53,935 nt of DNA from Nitrosarchaeum sp. (GCA_023264875.1 JAHFUX010000007.1:1-53935); one strand, 5' to 3'. Shown: positions 17,535 through 26,345, numbered from the stretch's first letter. Numbers and translations: made by a program. The notes: a model not told the origin generated them from the letters alone.

Positions 17535-18347
17535 TTGAAAATATCTGTTGCAATTCCAGAATCAGCATTATCTGATGAATCCTTAAAACTTGATAAGACT
17601 AGAAAGATATCTGTTCTTGCTAGAGCCTGTGCAATTTTTAAAATAGATACTATCTATGTATATCAAGAAGGAAATTACAAAGAAGACGGAAACTTACTTG
17701 TAACTATTTTAAAATATTTAGAAACACCTCAATTTTTACGAAGAAGGCTTTTTCCAAAAATGAACGAGTTAAAATTTGCAGGGGTTTTACTGCCATTGAA
17801 AATTCCTAGTCACTCAACACCAGCAAATCCTAGAAAAATAAACAGCGGAGATGTAAGAGAAGGAGTCGTAGTAAGTATCAAAGGCAAGCGATTTGTTGAC
17901 GTTGGAATCAATGAGTTGATACCATTTTTTGGAAAAGAAAATGTAGGGAAAAGAGTAACTGTTCAGTTTAAAACTGGATATCCTGATTTTTCAGTCAAAG
18001 AAATTCAAAGAAGTGAAGCTCCAATGTATTGGGGATTTGCAGTAAAAGAGAGAGCAAGTTTATTTTCATTATTAACTGAATGGCAAGGAAATATAATTAT
18101 CACATCAAGAAAAGGAAAGACAGCCACTAAAGAGCAACTAACGAAATACCTAGATTCAGATATTCCAATTTTGGTAGTTTTTGGTTCGCCCGAGAAAGGA
18201 GTACATGAAATACTTGGCGGTAAAATGAAAAATGTTCAAAATGCTAAAACATTAAACTTCTTTCCAAATCAAACAACAGAAACAGTACGTTTGGAAGAAG
18301 CAATTCTAGGAACATTATCAATAATTAATTCGCATAGAATAGGCTAA
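17535..18347 (+). CDS. SPOUT-fold RNA methyltransferase-like protein (DUF171/C9orf114-type)
   Basis: A 270-aa protein starting at TTG. The N-terminus VAIPESALSDESLKLDKTRKISVLARACAIFKID resembles the archaeal SPOUT family often found just before rpl3; residues about 100-150 (GDVREGVVVSIKGKRFVDVGINELIPF) look like an inserted OB/S1-like RNA-binding domain; the C-terminal ILVVFGSPEKGVHEIL resembles the knotted SAM-binding loop. Family role: probable rRNA methyltransferase. Its location before the ribosomal genes fits ribosome maturation. The exact target is not visible. Confidence 0.75.
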   Translation: MKISVAIPESALSDESLKLDKTRKISVLARACAIFKIDTIYVYQEGNYKEDGNLLVTILKYLETPQFLRRRLFPKMNELKFAGVLLPLKIPSHSTPANPRKINSGDVREGVVVSIKGKRFVDVGINELIPFFGKENVGKRVTVQFKTGYPDFSVKEIQRSEAPMYWGFAVKERASLFSLLTEWQGNIIITSRKGKTATKEQLTKYLDSDIPILVVFGSPEKGVHEILGGKMKNVQNAKTLNFFPNQTTETVRLEEAILGTLSIINSHRIG

Positions 18348-18355
18348 AACAAGAT

Positions 18356-18466
18356 ATGGCTGAAAAACGAAATTTTCTAATTTTAGCAATGGGGTTAGGT
18401 GCTATAGGAATAATCATTGGTGGAATAACGATTTGGAATTTTGTAAATAATTCGATAAGACCTTGA
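18356..18466 (+). CDS. Single-span membrane microprotein (36 aa)
   Basis: ATG 18356 opens a frame of 36 residues: MAEKRNFLILAMGLGAIGII, then IGGITIWNFVNNSIRP. A charged N-terminus precedes one Gly-rich hydrophobic helix. It lies 8 nt after the SPOUT gene and before the rpl3 promoter. Its position and topology resemble the other one-helix micro-genes in the window. Function unknown. Confidence 0.5.
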   Translation: MAEKRNFLILAMGLGAIGIIIGGITIWNFVNNSIRP

Positions 18467-18484
18467 TCATAATTGAAATAGTTC

Positions 18485-18512
18485 GTTAACCTAATAATTT
18501 TAATAGGTTAAC
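18485..18512. promoter_or_regulatory. Inverted repeat upstream of the rpl3 promoter
   Basis: Perfect 9-bp arms GTTAACCTA (18485-18493) and TAGGTTAAC (18504-18512) are separated by 10 AT bases. A TATA-like GTTTATTA follows at 18526-18533, about 30 nt before the rpl3 ATG. A palindrome directly upstream of the TATA box is where an archaeal activator or repressor of the ribosomal cluster could bind. A terminator hairpin for the upstream gene is the alternative, though no T-run follows. Confidence 0.5.
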
Positions 18513-18561
18513 CACATCTCACATAGTTTATTAGACGGTTGAAGACGATTTCGATTTATCC

Positions 18562-19554
18562 ATGGGACATAGAAAATATGCTCAACCACGTAGAGGTAGT
18601 GCCGCATACTATCCAAGGAAACGTGCCAAAAGTATGGAAGGCAGAATCAGATCATGGCCAAAAAATAATTCAAATGAGCCAAAAATTTTAGCACATTGTG
18701 GTTTCAAGGCAGGGTGTGTACAAATAGTGACCATAGATGATCGTGAGAAAACTCCAAATGCAGGAAAACAACTGGTTAGTCTTGGAACAGTTTTAGTTAC
18801 TCCACCAGTTTCAATATTAGGAGTTAGAGGCTATTCAAAAGATCATTATGGATTACATGCTGAATTTGATGTATATGCAGATGAATTTCCAAAAAGTATC
18901 TCAAAAGAAATTAATTTAAAAAACAAAGAAGGATCAATTGAAAATGCAGAAAAAATGCTTGGCAGAATCAAAGAAATTTTTGCAATAGTTGCAGTATCAC
19001 CACGTGCTGCAGGATTAGAGCAGAAAAAACCATACATCTTTGAAGCATTAGTTAGTGGCGGCGATGTTAAAAAACAATTTACCCATGTCAAAGAATTATT
19101 AGGAAAAGAAATTAAGATTGATCAAATTTTTGAAACAGGTGCAACTATAGATGTTGTAGCAATTACAAAAGGTAAAGGATGGCAAGGAGTCATACAAAGA
19201 TTTGGAGTCAAGAAAAAACAACACAAATCAAGAAAAACAGTGAGAGAAGTCGCTTCACTAGGTCCAATTTCACCATCAAACGTCATGTATTCAGTTCCAA
19301 GAGCAGGACAAATGGGATTCCATCAAAGAACAGAATATGATAAAAGAATTATGATGATGGGCAATACAGAAAATAACCAGATAAAAATAAACCCAGATGG
19401 TGGATACAAACATTTTGGCTTAGTAAAAGGCGATTTCATTATTCTAAAAGGTTCAGTTCCAGGAACATATAGAAGATTAATCAAACTAAGAAGCCAAATT
19501 AGAAATGCACCAATAAAAATTTCCAAGCCAAATATTTTAGAGGTAGTAATATAA
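18562..19554 (+). CDS. rpl3: Ribosomal protein L3 (uL3)
   Basis: First gene of the ribosomal cluster. The archaeal/eukaryotic L3 N-terminus is clear (MGHRKYAQPRRGSAAYYPRKRA), followed by GVRGYSKDHYGLHAEFDVYA and the extended loop GKGWQGVIQRFGVKKKQHKSRKT. 330 aa is normal for an archaeal L3, which binds 23S rRNA near the peptidyl-transferase centre. The stop overlaps the rpl4 start by one base (TAATG). Confidence 0.96.
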   Translation: MGHRKYAQPRRGSAAYYPRKRAKSMEGRIRSWPKNNSNEPKILAHCGFKAGCVQIVTIDDREKTPNAGKQLVSLGTVLVTPPVSILGVRGYSKDHYGLHAEFDVYADEFPKSISKEINLKNKEGSIENAEKMLGRIKEIFAIVAVSPRAAGLEQKKPYIFEALVSGGDVKKQFTHVKELLGKEIKIDQIFETGATIDVVAITKGKGWQGVIQRFGVKKKQHKSRKTVREVASLGPISPSNVMYSVPRAGQMGFHQRTEYDKRIMMMGNTENNQIKINPDGGYKHFGLVKGDFIILKGSVPGTYRRLIKLRSQIRNAPIKISKPNILEVVI

Positions 19555-20366
19555 TGAAAACAACAACATTTACAATAACAGGAACTAAAGATGGGGAAGT
19601 TGAACTTCCGCCAATATTTTCAACTCCGTTTAGAGCAGAACTAATTCACAAAGCATTTACAAATCTAACTTCACATAAATTCCAACCACAGGGAAGACAT
19701 CCCACTGCAGGCATGGATGTAGTGGCAAGATCAAACGACCCACCAACAGGACAGCATACAGCACGTATTGCAAAAATGAAAGGTGGTGGAGGTGGAAGAC
19801 AGGGTCAAGCAGGTGGTGTTGCATCAGTAAGAGGTGGAAGGCAAGCTCATCCTCCAATTGTAGATAAAGTAATTTTCAAGAAACTAAATAAAAAAGAAAA
19901 TAAATTGGCACTGTGTTCTGCAATAGCTGCAACAGCATCAAAAGATTTGATACAATCAAGAGGTCACAAAGTAGAAGATATCAAATCATTTCCAATCATA
20001 GTATCAAATGATATAGAATTGATTTCAAAAGCAAGTCAAATGTCTAAAGTATTGGAAGATCTAAAATTGATGAAAGATGTGGAGAGATTACAAGCAAGAA
20101 AACCACGTACTGGAAAGGCTTCACTTAGAGGAAGAAGTAAAAAAGTTGGAAAGAGTGTATTGTTTGTTACAAAAGATTCATCAAAAATAAGTAAAGCATG
20201 TGGTACACTGCCAGGAGTAGAAGTAAGAGCAGTTAAAGACTTGAGCGTATTAGATCTAGCACCAGGTTCGGATCCTATTAGATTAACAGTTTATTCAAAA
20301 GCAGCAATAGAAGAAATTGCAAAAATAAAATCCATACATCTAGAATTAATGGTGAAAACACGATGA
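19554..20366 (+). CDS. rpl4: Ribosomal protein L4 (uL4, L1e type)
   Basis: A 270-aa protein with the archaeal L4 pattern: ELPPIFSTPFRAELIHKAF at the start and the long rRNA-penetrating loop GRHPTAGMDVVARSNDPPTGQHTARIAKMKGGGGGRQGQ. It then has PRTGKASLRGRSKKVGKSVLFV. It overlaps rpl3 by one base and rpl23 by four (ATGA). In bacteria L4 regulates its own operon; nothing in this sequence shows whether that happens here. Confidence 0.95.
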   Translation: MKTTTFTITGTKDGEVELPPIFSTPFRAELIHKAFTNLTSHKFQPQGRHPTAGMDVVARSNDPPTGQHTARIAKMKGGGGGRQGQAGGVASVRGGRQAHPPIVDKVIFKKLNKKENKLALCSAIAATASKDLIQSRGHKVEDIKSFPIIVSNDIELISKASQMSKVLEDLKLMKDVERLQARKPRTGKASLRGRSKKVGKSVLFVTKDSSKISKACGTLPGVEVRAVKDLSVLDLAPGSDPIRLTVYSKAAIEEIAKIKSIHLELMVKTR

Positions 20367-20629
20367 ATGTAGATCAAGCAAGTAAAATCATTTTGAAACC
20401 ATACATCACTGAAAAAACATTTGCTATGATTGAAAATGAAAGTAAAATTTGTTTTATTGTAGATAAAGCAGCAAGTAAACCACAAATAATGGAAGCTGTA
20501 AGTGCACTATACAATCAAAAAGCCACCAATGTAAACACAGCAAGAACAATTTATGGTAAGAAGGCATTTGTCCAGTTTGAAACTACAGAAAAAGCTAGAG
20601 ATTTAGCCACAAAGATAGGAATGCTATAA
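20363..20629 (+). CDS. rpl23: Ribosomal protein L23 (uL23)
   Basis: An 88-aa protein matching the short archaeal L23: IILKPYITEKTFAMIENESKICFIVDKAASKPQIMEAV and VNTARTIYGKKAFVQF. It sits at the tunnel exit of the large subunit, where SRP and chaperones dock. Its start overlaps the rpl4 stop (ATGA). The gene order then jumps directly to S19; rpl2, usually next, is absent. Confidence 0.94.
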   Translation: MNVDQASKIILKPYITEKTFAMIENESKICFIVDKAASKPQIMEAVSALYNQKATNVNTARTIYGKKAFVQFETTEKARDLATKIGML

Positions 20630-20630
20630 T

Positions 20631-20672
20631 ATGGACAATGAAATTTCATCAATACTAACAGAGGAGAAATAA
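20631..20672 (+). other. 13-codon ORF in the L23-S19 gap
   Basis: ATG 20631 begins one base after the rpl23 stop and encodes only MDNEISSILTEEK, ending one base before the S19 ATG. The GAGGAG inside it is the Shine-Dalgarno sequence of S19. It could be translated as a coupling peptide between L23 and S19, or simply be an open stretch. It occupies the place where rpl2 normally stands. Confidence 0.3.
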
Positions 20673-20673
20673 G

Positions 20674-21069
20674 ATGGTCAAAGAATTTCTATATCGTGGA
20701 TTGCCAAAAGAAGAGCTAGACAACATGTCATTAGAGAAATTATTCCAAATATTCAATTCAAGACAAAGACGATCACTCACAAGAGGAATTACAGATGATA
20801 AGAGAAAGTTGATCGAGGAAATAAAATCTGCAAAAGCAGGAAAATTAAAGAATCCGATAAAGACCCATTCTAGAGATTTAATTATTCTACCATACATGGT
20901 AGGTGTTACAGTAAATGTTTTCTCGGGAAAAGAATTCACTCCAGTTCTAATAAAAACTGAAATGATTGGTCATTATCTGGGTGAATATGTAATTACAAAC
21001 AAAAGAGTCTCACATGGTGCACCAGGTGTTGGAGCATCAAGATCCAGTCTCTACGTACCATTAAAGTGA
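20674..21069 (+). CDS. rps19: Ribosomal protein S19 (uS19)
   Basis: A 131-aa archaeal S19: FLYRGLPKEELDNMSLEKLFQIFNSRQRRSLTRGI followed by the conserved core RDLIILPYMVGVTVNVFSGKEFTPVLIKTEMIGHYLGEY and the C-terminal HGAPGVGASRSS. It binds the 30S head. GAGGAG lies 8 nt before the ATG. In most archaea L2 precedes it; here L23 does. Confidence 0.95.
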   Translation: MVKEFLYRGLPKEELDNMSLEKLFQIFNSRQRRSLTRGITDDKRKLIEEIKSAKAGKLKNPIKTHSRDLIILPYMVGVTVNVFSGKEFTPVLIKTEMIGHYLGEYVITNKRVSHGAPGVGASRSSLYVPLK

Positions 21070-21074
21070 TTGTT

Positions 21075-21533
21075 ATGGGCAGATTCAAATACGCATTTCA
21101 AAATTTTGATGCAACAAAACATGTACGTTCTTCACTAAGAGAAAAAGATATTTCACACAAACATGCTCGTGAAGTAGCTGTTGCAATAAAGGGACTGTCC
21201 ATTGAAAGAGCACGAGATTACTTACAGGCAGTAGTTAACAAAGAAAGAGCAATTGCATTTAGAAGATTCAACAATCAAGTTGGACATAGATCAGACCCGG
21301 GAATGATGTCAGGACGATATCCACAAAAAACAGTCAAAGAATTCATCAAGGTATTAGACAACTTGGAATCAAACGCAGAATACAAAGGAATGGATTTAGA
21401 TAGATTAAGAATTATAAACGCCACAGTGCACAAAGGAGTTATTGTAAAAAGATTTATTCCAAGAGCTATGGGAAGCGCTACTCCAAAAAACAATGTATTA
21501 ACACATGTAGAATTGGTGGCACAGGAGATATAA
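21075..21533 (+). CDS. rpl22: Ribosomal protein L22 (uL22)
   Basis: L22 lines the exit tunnel. The protein reads [20 protein letters not shown], with [26 protein letters not shown] and [28 protein letters not shown]. The frame also has a GTG at 21066 overlapping the S19 stop, which would add MIV; I prefer ATG 21075 because the mature family start is MGRFKY. Product about 152 aa. The S3 gene follows 1 nt later. Confidence 0.94.
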   Translation: MGRFKYAFQNFDATKHVRSSLREKDISHKHAREVAVAIKGLSIERARDYLQAVVNKERAIAFRRFNNQVGHRSDPGMMSGRYPQKTVKEFIKVLDNLESNAEYKGMDLDRLRIINATVHKGVIVKRFIPRAMGSATPKNNVLTHVELVAQEI

Positions 21534-21534
21534 C

Positions 21535-22290
21535 ATGTCAGCAGTAAAAAATGTAATCAAAGATAACTACAACATGATGCTTCTCAAAGATTATCTAAGA
21601 ATTGCAATTAAAGATGCAGGGTTTTCACATGCAGAGATTTCAAAAACACCTATGGGAACAAGAGTTGCACTTCATGTAACACGACCAGGTATTGTCATTG
21701 GAAGAAAAGGTTCTGGAATTAGAGAACTAACAGAGAAACTTGCAACAGATTTTAAATTAAAAAATCCACAAATATCAGTAGTAGAAATTGAGAAACCAGA
21801 ACTTTCACCAAGTGTAATGTGTAATAGAATGGCATCGCACTTAGAACGCGGTACAGCATTTAGAAGAGCCACCATGTGGACATTAAAACAAATTATGGAA
21901 AATGGTGCAATGGGAGTTCAGATAACAATTTCAGGAAAATTACGAGGAGATCGTTCTGCATTTGAAAAACACACTGCAGGAATTCTACCAAGAGCAGGAC
22001 ATCATGCAGAAGTGATTGTAGATGAAGACATTGCACATGTAAAAACTGCAATGGGATTAATTGGAATTAGAATAAGAATTGCAAGAAATGAAAAATACAT
22101 TCCAGAATTTGAATTAAGAACTCAAAAACCAAAGAAAGCAAAACAAGTCAAAGATGTAGACACTGGAAAGATGAGAGATGAAACAGAAGTAGAACGTAAA
22201 GCACGAACAGAGTCTGAACAAATTGCAATAGAAGAAGAAAAAATGAAAGAACTTGAAACACTAGAAGAAGAAGAGGCGAAATTATTGTAA
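21535..22290 (+). CDS. rps3: Ribosomal protein S3 (uS3)
   Basis: A 251-aa S3 with the N-terminal KH domain ([30 protein letters not shown]) and the C-terminal part [47 protein letters not shown]. It ends with an unusually long acidic helix ([13 protein letters not shown] and then a Glu-rich run), typical of archaeal tails but highly charged. It forms the mRNA entry channel. The stop overlaps the rpl29 ATG by one base. Confidence 0.95.
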   Translation: MSAVKNVIKDNYNMMLLKDYLRIAIKDAGFSHAEISKTPMGTRVALHVTRPGIVIGRKGSGIRELTEKLATDFKLKNPQISVVEIEKPELSPSVMCNRMASHLERGTAFRRATMWTLKQIMENGAMGVQITISGKLRGDRSAFEKHTAGILPRAGHHAEVIVDEDIAHVKTAMGLIGIRIRIARNEKYIPEFELRTQKPKKAKQVKDVDTGKMRDETEVERKARTESEQIAIEEEKMKELETLEEEEAKLL

Positions 22291-22493
22291 TGACACGATT
22301 AAGTATGAAAACAATAAGGGAATTAAACGAAAAAGATCTTAAAAGTAAAATTCAAGAAACACGAAGTGAGCTTGCAAAATTAAGGGTAGATGGTTCAAAA
22401 GGCACGTTAAGAAAAGAAAGTGGAAAACTAAAACCTCTCAGACATGATATTGCAAGAATGATGACTAGATTAAATGAGATGAAGACAAAATGA
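22290..22493 (+). CDS. rpl29: Ribosomal protein L29 (uL29)
   Basis: A 67-aa two-helix protein: MKTIRELNEKDLKSKIQETRSELAKLRVDGSKGTLRKES followed by RHDIARMMTRLNEMKTK. It contacts L23 near the tunnel exit. An internal ATG (MKTIREL, five residues in) is an alternative start, but the first ATG is coupled to the S3 stop. It overlaps rnp1 by four bases. Confidence 0.92.
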   Translation: MTRLSMKTIRELNEKDLKSKIQETRSELAKLRVDGSKGTLRKESGKLKPLRHDIARMMTRLNEMKTK

Positions 22494-22756
22494 TTACTGC
22501 AGAGAACATTGCATTACATGAATTAATTGGATTACGCACAGAAATTGTAGAGTCGTCAAATCCACAAATCATAGGATTAAATGGAACAATAATAGATGAA
22601 ACAAAATCAATGATCACCATTAATACCGTAAATGGAACAAAAATGATTTCAAAATCAAATAACAGTTGGAAATTCTTAATCGACAACAAAGACATTGTTT
22701 TAAACGGTTCAAAAATTGCAAAAAGACCATTTGACAGAATAGGAGGAAAAGCATGA
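22490..22756 (+). CDS. rnp1: Ribonuclease P protein component 1 (Rpp29/Pop4)
   Basis: An 88-aa protein with the Sm-like beta-barrel of archaeal Rnp1: LIGLRTEIVESSNPQIIGLNGTIIDETKSMITINTVNGTKMISK, ending KRPFDRIGG. It helps the RNase P RNA in 5' tRNA maturation. Its place between L29 and S17 is the standard archaeal position, which supports the call. Four-base overlaps with both neighbours show tight coupling. Confidence 0.9.
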   Translation: MITAENIALHELIGLRTEIVESSNPQIIGLNGTIIDETKSMITINTVNGTKMISKSNNSWKFLIDNKDIVLNGSKIAKRPFDRIGGKA

Positions 22757-23076
22757 CACTAAACATTGGATTAAAAGTAAAAACACCAAGCAGAGAATGC
22801 ACAGATGCGCATTGCCCATTTCACGGTAAATTATCAGTACGAGGAAAGTTGTTTGATGGCAAAGTTACAAGCAACAAAGCAAAGCAAACAATTACACTAC
22901 AAAAAGAATCACCAATTTACTATATGAAATTCAAAAGATATGCAAGAAGTAAAAACACAATTCATGCTCATGTGCCTGAATGCATAGATGTTGAAACTGG
23001 TGATCATGTATTGACTGCAGAATGCAGACCGATATCAAAATCAGTGTCATATGTTGTTGTGGAGGTTAAAGCCTAA
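22753..23076 (+). CDS. rps17: Ribosomal protein S17 (uS17)
   Basis: A 107-aa archaeal S17: a CTDAHCPFHGKLSVRGKLFDGKV opening, KRYARSKNTIHAHVPECIDVETGDHVLTAECRPISKSVSYVVVEV core with the S17 OB fold. The CTDAHCPFHG segment has Cys and His residues in the archaeal manner. It binds 16S rRNA in the body of the small subunit. The stop overlaps rpl14 by one base. Confidence 0.94.
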   Translation: MTLNIGLKVKTPSRECTDAHCPFHGKLSVRGKLFDGKVTSNKAKQTITLQKESPIYYMKFKRYARSKNTIHAHVPECIDVETGDHVLTAECRPISKSVSYVVVEVKA

Positions 23077-23498
23077 TGGCAAAACAAGCTGGAAAAGGAG
23101 TAGCAGAATTTCGTCCTTATGTAACAAGAGCAATTCCTATTGGTGCACGAGTAGTATGTGCAGATAATACAGGTGCAAAAATTTTAGAAATAGTAATGGT
23201 GCAAAGACACAAAACCAGACATGCGCAATTAGCAGCTGCTGCAGTCGGAGATTTTTGTAATGTAGTTGTGAAAAAAGGCCCTGCTGAATTAAGAAAACAG
23301 GTGTATGGTGCAGTGATAATTAGACAAAAATATGCAGTTCGCAGATTAAATGGTGTAAGAGTATGCTTTGAAGACAATGCAGCAGTTTTGATAACTCCAG
23401 AAGGAGAAGTAAAAGGAACTGACATTAAAGGACCAGTTGCAGCAGAAGCTTCAGAAAAATGGCCAAGAGTAGCTAATTTGGCATCAATGGTGGTATAA
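23076..23498 (+). CDS. rpl14: Ribosomal protein L14 (uL14)
   Basis: A 140-aa L14: [70 protein letters not shown], then [45 protein letters not shown]. Full length; sits at the subunit interface where aIF6 binds. rpl24 follows 1 nt later. Confidence 0.95.
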   Translation: MAKQAGKGVAEFRPYVTRAIPIGARVVCADNTGAKILEIVMVQRHKTRHAQLAAAAVGDFCNVVVKKGPAELRKQVYGAVIIRQKYAVRRLNGVRVCFEDNAAVLITPEGEVKGTDIKGPVAAEASEKWPRVANLASMVV

Positions 23499-23499
23499 A

Positions 23500-23952
23500 A
23501 TGAAACCAACAAAAATGCGTAATAAGTTGATTTATCGTGCAACATTTCATACACGAAGTAAACAATTAGGTAGTCAATTATCAGAAGATCTTCGTAAAAA
23601 ATATGGTAAAAAAAGTGTAAGAGTTATCGAAGGAGATAGCATAAAAATTGTAAGAGGTGAATTCAAAGGAGTAGATGGTAAAATATCAAAAGTATCAACA
23701 AAGAAAAATAGTGTTGCAGTAGAAGGAGTAAAAAAAGAAAAGACAAAAGGGGATAAATTTGATGTGTATATTCATACCTCAAATCTTCTAGTTACAGGCT
23801 TGAATACAGAGGATAAATGGAGAATTGCAAAACTAGAAGGAAAAAAACCAAGTGAAAAACCAAAAGCAGTTATAGAAAAAACAACAAAGAAAGAAGATAC
23901 AACTAAAGAAACAAAAGTAACAAAGACTCAAAAAAAGGAAGTTGAAAAATAA
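23500..23952 (+). CDS. rpl24: Ribosomal protein L24 (uL24)
   Basis: A 150-aa archaeal L24 with a KOW motif ([31 protein letters not shown]) after a basic start ([24 protein letters not shown]). The last 35 residues are a Lys/Thr/Glu-rich low-complexity tail ([20 protein letters not shown]), longer than in many homologues and probably disordered. The stop overlaps the S4e start by one base. Confidence 0.93.
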   Translation: MKPTKMRNKLIYRATFHTRSKQLGSQLSEDLRKKYGKKSVRVIEGDSIKIVRGEFKGVDGKISKVSTKKNSVAVEGVKKEKTKGDKFDVYIHTSNLLVTGLNTEDKWRIAKLEGKKPSEKPKAVIEKTTKKEDTTKETKVTKTQKKEVEK

Positions 23953-24668
23953 TGGTAAGCATATCTGGAAGTAAGAAGCTCAAAAGACAAATGGCCCCAC
24001 AATTTTGGGGAATTGGGAGAAAAGAGAAAAGATTTGTCATTACAGTTAGACCAGGTCCTCACAAAAAAGAGTATTCTGTACCAACTGCAGTATTTCTCAG
24101 AGATGTACTAAAAATTGTAACTACTTTAAGAGAAGCAAAGGCTGTAATCTATACAGGTAAAGTCAAAATTGACGGAGTTGTTAGAAAATCACTCCATCAT
24201 GCAATTGGATTGATGGATGTTGTAGAATTAGAAAATGTTCCAGAAATATATCGACTAGTCCCAATAGAAGGAAAATTACTAAAACCATTACAAATTAAAG
24301 AGTCAGAAAAAACAAAAAAATTAGTTAGAGTTACAAGTAAATCAACGATCAGTAAGGGTAAAATGCAAATAGGATTTCATGACGGTCGTTCAACAATTTC
24401 AGATACCAAAGTAAATGTTGGAGATACATGTTTAATACAAATTCCAGATCAAAAAATTCTTGAAGTTATAAAATTAGAAAAGGATTCACAGGTTTTGGTA
24501 ACTCGTGGAATTAACGCAGGACAAATCGGTAAAATTGAATCAATAGAAGACGGAACTTTTATTCTACCTAGACGAGCAGTTCTAATTTTAGGAGAGAGAA
24601 AAATTGAAATTCCAACAGACATCATAATGGTGATAGGCAAAAAGGAGCCTATAATTCAAATAAAGTGA
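23952..24668 (+). CDS. rps4e: Ribosomal protein S4e (eS4)
   Basis: An archaeal/eukaryotic S4e of 238 aa: GSKKLKRQMAPQFWGIGRKEKRFVITVRPGPHKKEYSVPTAVFLRDVL, the S4-like RNA-binding region (AKAVIYTGKVKIDGVVRKSLHHAIGLMDVV) and a C-terminal KOW-like part (VTRGINAGQIGKIESIEDGTF). It has no bacterial counterpart, and its place between L24 and L5 is typical of archaea. Confidence 0.94.
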   Translation: MVSISGSKKLKRQMAPQFWGIGRKEKRFVITVRPGPHKKEYSVPTAVFLRDVLKIVTTLREAKAVIYTGKVKIDGVVRKSLHHAIGLMDVVELENVPEIYRLVPIEGKLLKPLQIKESEKTKKLVRVTSKSTISKGKMQIGFHDGRSTISDTKVNVGDTCLIQIPDQKILEVIKLEKDSQVLVTRGINAGQIGKIESIEDGTFILPRRAVLILGERKIEIPTDIIMVIGKKEPIIQIK

Positions 24669-24672
24669 TCAT

Positions 24673-25194
24673 ATGTCCCAAGTAATACAATCCCCAATGA
24701 AAAAAATATCTTTAGAGAAAGTTGTTCTAAATATGGGATTAGGAAAATCAGGAGATATTATACAAGTAGCAAAAAAAGCACTAGATCACATTTCAGGTAA
24801 AAAATCATGTTCACGTGATGCAAAAGAAACACAAAGAGAATGGGGAGTAAGACAAGGAGAACCAATAGGTGTTGCAGTTACAATTAGAGGAAAAGATGCA
24901 CGTGAGTTACTCAAACGATTACTAGAGTCAAAGGGAAACCAAATCAACGGAAAATCTTTTGATAATTTTGGAAATTTTTCATTTGGAATTAAAGAACACA
25001 TAGATATTCCAGGTGTAAAATATGATCCACAAGTAGGAATCTTGGGTCTTGGAATTTCAGTAACACTAACTAGACCAGGATATGGAATTAGAAAAAGAAG
25101 TAAACATAAAGCAAGTGTTGGAAAAGCACATACAATAAAAAATCAAGAAGCAAAGGATTATCTAGTTAAGGAGTTTGGAGTGACGATAGTATAA
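24673..25194 (+). CDS. rpl5: Ribosomal protein L5 (uL5)
   Basis: A 173-aa L5: MKKISLEKVVLNMGLGKSGD near the start, ALDHISGKKSCSRDAKETQREWGVRQGEPIGVAVTIRG in the middle, and NFSFGIKEHIDIPGVKYDPQVGILGLGISVTLTRPGYG. It binds 5S rRNA and the P-site tRNA. The stop overlaps the S14 ATG by one base. Confidence 0.95.
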   Translation: MSQVIQSPMKKISLEKVVLNMGLGKSGDIIQVAKKALDHISGKKSCSRDAKETQREWGVRQGEPIGVAVTIRGKDARELLKRLLESKGNQINGKSFDNFGNFSFGIKEHIDIPGVKYDPQVGILGLGISVTLTRPGYGIRKRSKHKASVGKAHTIKNQEAKDYLVKEFGVTIV

Positions 25195-25373
25195 TGGCAA
25201 AAGATAGATCATACGAAGCTACAGGTAGAAAGAAACATGATTTTGGTAGAGGTTCCAAATGGTGTAAAAGATGTGGCGACTATACAGCTGTAATTCAAAA
25301 ATATGATCTAATGATTTGTAGACGATGTTTCAGAGAAGTAGCAACATCTTTAGGGTTTAGGAAAAATATGTGA
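25194..25373 (+). CDS. rps14: Ribosomal protein S14, zinc-binding (uS14)
   Basis: A 59-aa short S14: KKHDFGRGSKWCKRCGDY, MICRRCFREVATSLGF. The pairs CKRC and CRRC make the zinc-binding form. Its ATG at 25194 overlaps the L5 stop and its TGA at 25371-25373 overlaps the frame of S8. It is essential to the 30S head. Confidence 0.94.
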   Translation: MAKDRSYEATGRKKHDFGRGSKWCKRCGDYTAVIQKYDLMICRRCFREVATSLGFRKNM

Positions 25374-25378
25374 TAATA

Positions 25379-25771
25379 ATGCCGGCACAAAATGTTTTAG
25401 CAAATCTATTTGTCACATTATATAATAATGAAGCCAGAAGAAAAAGTGAGTGCATTATTCTTCCAACTTCAAAATTAGGTATCGAGGTTCTAAAAACACT
25501 TCAAAAAGATGGATACATTGGAGAATTTGAGCATATAGACGATAAAAGAGGGGGTAAATTCAAAATAAGATTATTAGCAAAGATTACAAAATGTGGTGCA
25601 ATTTCACCAAGATTTAAAGTAAAAAATGAAGAGTATAATGATTGGGAGCAGCAATATCTGCCAGCATATAACCGTGGAATGCTGTTAGTAACAACAAACC
25701 AAGGTGTTATGTCACATCATGAAGCTGTAAACAAAGGATTGGGAGGATTTTTGATAGGATATGTCTACTGA
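25379..25771 (+). CDS. rps8: Ribosomal protein S8 (uS8)
   Basis: A 130-aa S8: VLANLFVTLYNNEARRKSECIILPTSKLGIEVLKTLQKDGYIGEFEHIDDKRGGKFKIRLLAKI, ending RGMLLVTTNQGVMSHHEAVNKGLGGFLIGYVY. It is a primary 16S rRNA binder. A GTG at 25370 overlaps the S14 stop and would add three residues; ATG 25379 (MPAQNVLANLF) matches the family start better. It overlaps L6 by 11 bases. Confidence 0.94.
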   Translation: MPAQNVLANLFVTLYNNEARRKSECIILPTSKLGIEVLKTLQKDGYIGEFEHIDDKRGGKFKIRLLAKITKCGAISPRFKVKNEEYNDWEQQYLPAYNRGMLLVTTNQGVMSHHEAVNKGLGGFLIGYVY

Positions 25772-26318
25772 GCAAATTGAAAAATTCCAAGAGATAGTGG
25801 AAATTCCTAAAGGAGTAAATGTCACATTAAAAAAACGTATGCTACATTTTCAAGGTCCATTAGGTAAAACATACAAAAATTTCAGATACATACCAGTCAA
25901 CATAGAAGTCAAAGATGGAAAAATAATACTCAAATCACAAGGTTATAGAAAAAGAGACTATTCAATACTGCACACCGCAAGATCAATTATCAGAAATATT
26001 TGTGAAGGTCTAATTACAGGATATACAATTAAAATGAAAATAGTATTTGCACACTTTCCAATTACTGTAAAGGTTCAAGACAAAACTATTTTGATTGAAA
26101 ATTTCCAGGGTGAGAGATCAGCAAGAGTTACAAGAATCATTGGAAATACCAAAGTAGTTCCAAAAGGCGAGGATGTGATTTTAACAGGTGAAGTTTGGAA
26201 TGACATTACACAGACTGCAGCAAATATAGAACTACGTAGTAAAGTAAAAGATAAAGATCATAGAGTTTTCCTAGATGGAGTCTATGCCTATGAAAAGAAA
26301 AAAGGAATAGAAAAATAA
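25761..26318 (+). CDS. rpl6: Ribosomal protein L6 (uL6)
   Basis: A 185-aa archaeal L6 with two related domains: IPKGVNVTLKKRMLHFQGPLGKTYKNF in the first, and VKVQDKTILIENFQGERSARVTRIIGNTKVVPKGEDVILTG in the second. It lies near the factor-binding centre. It is the last ribosomal gene of the cluster; the genes that usually follow in archaea (L32e, L19e, L18, S5, L30, L15, secY) are not in the window. Confidence 0.95.
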   Translation: MSTEQIEKFQEIVEIPKGVNVTLKKRMLHFQGPLGKTYKNFRYIPVNIEVKDGKIILKSQGYRKRDYSILHTARSIIRNICEGLITGYTIKMKIVFAHFPITVKVQDKTILIENFQGERSARVTRIIGNTKVVPKGEDVILTGEVWNDITQTAANIELRSKVKDKDHRVFLDGVYAYEKKKGIEK

Positions 26319-26345
26319 CACAATTTTAATTTTTGATTATACCAC

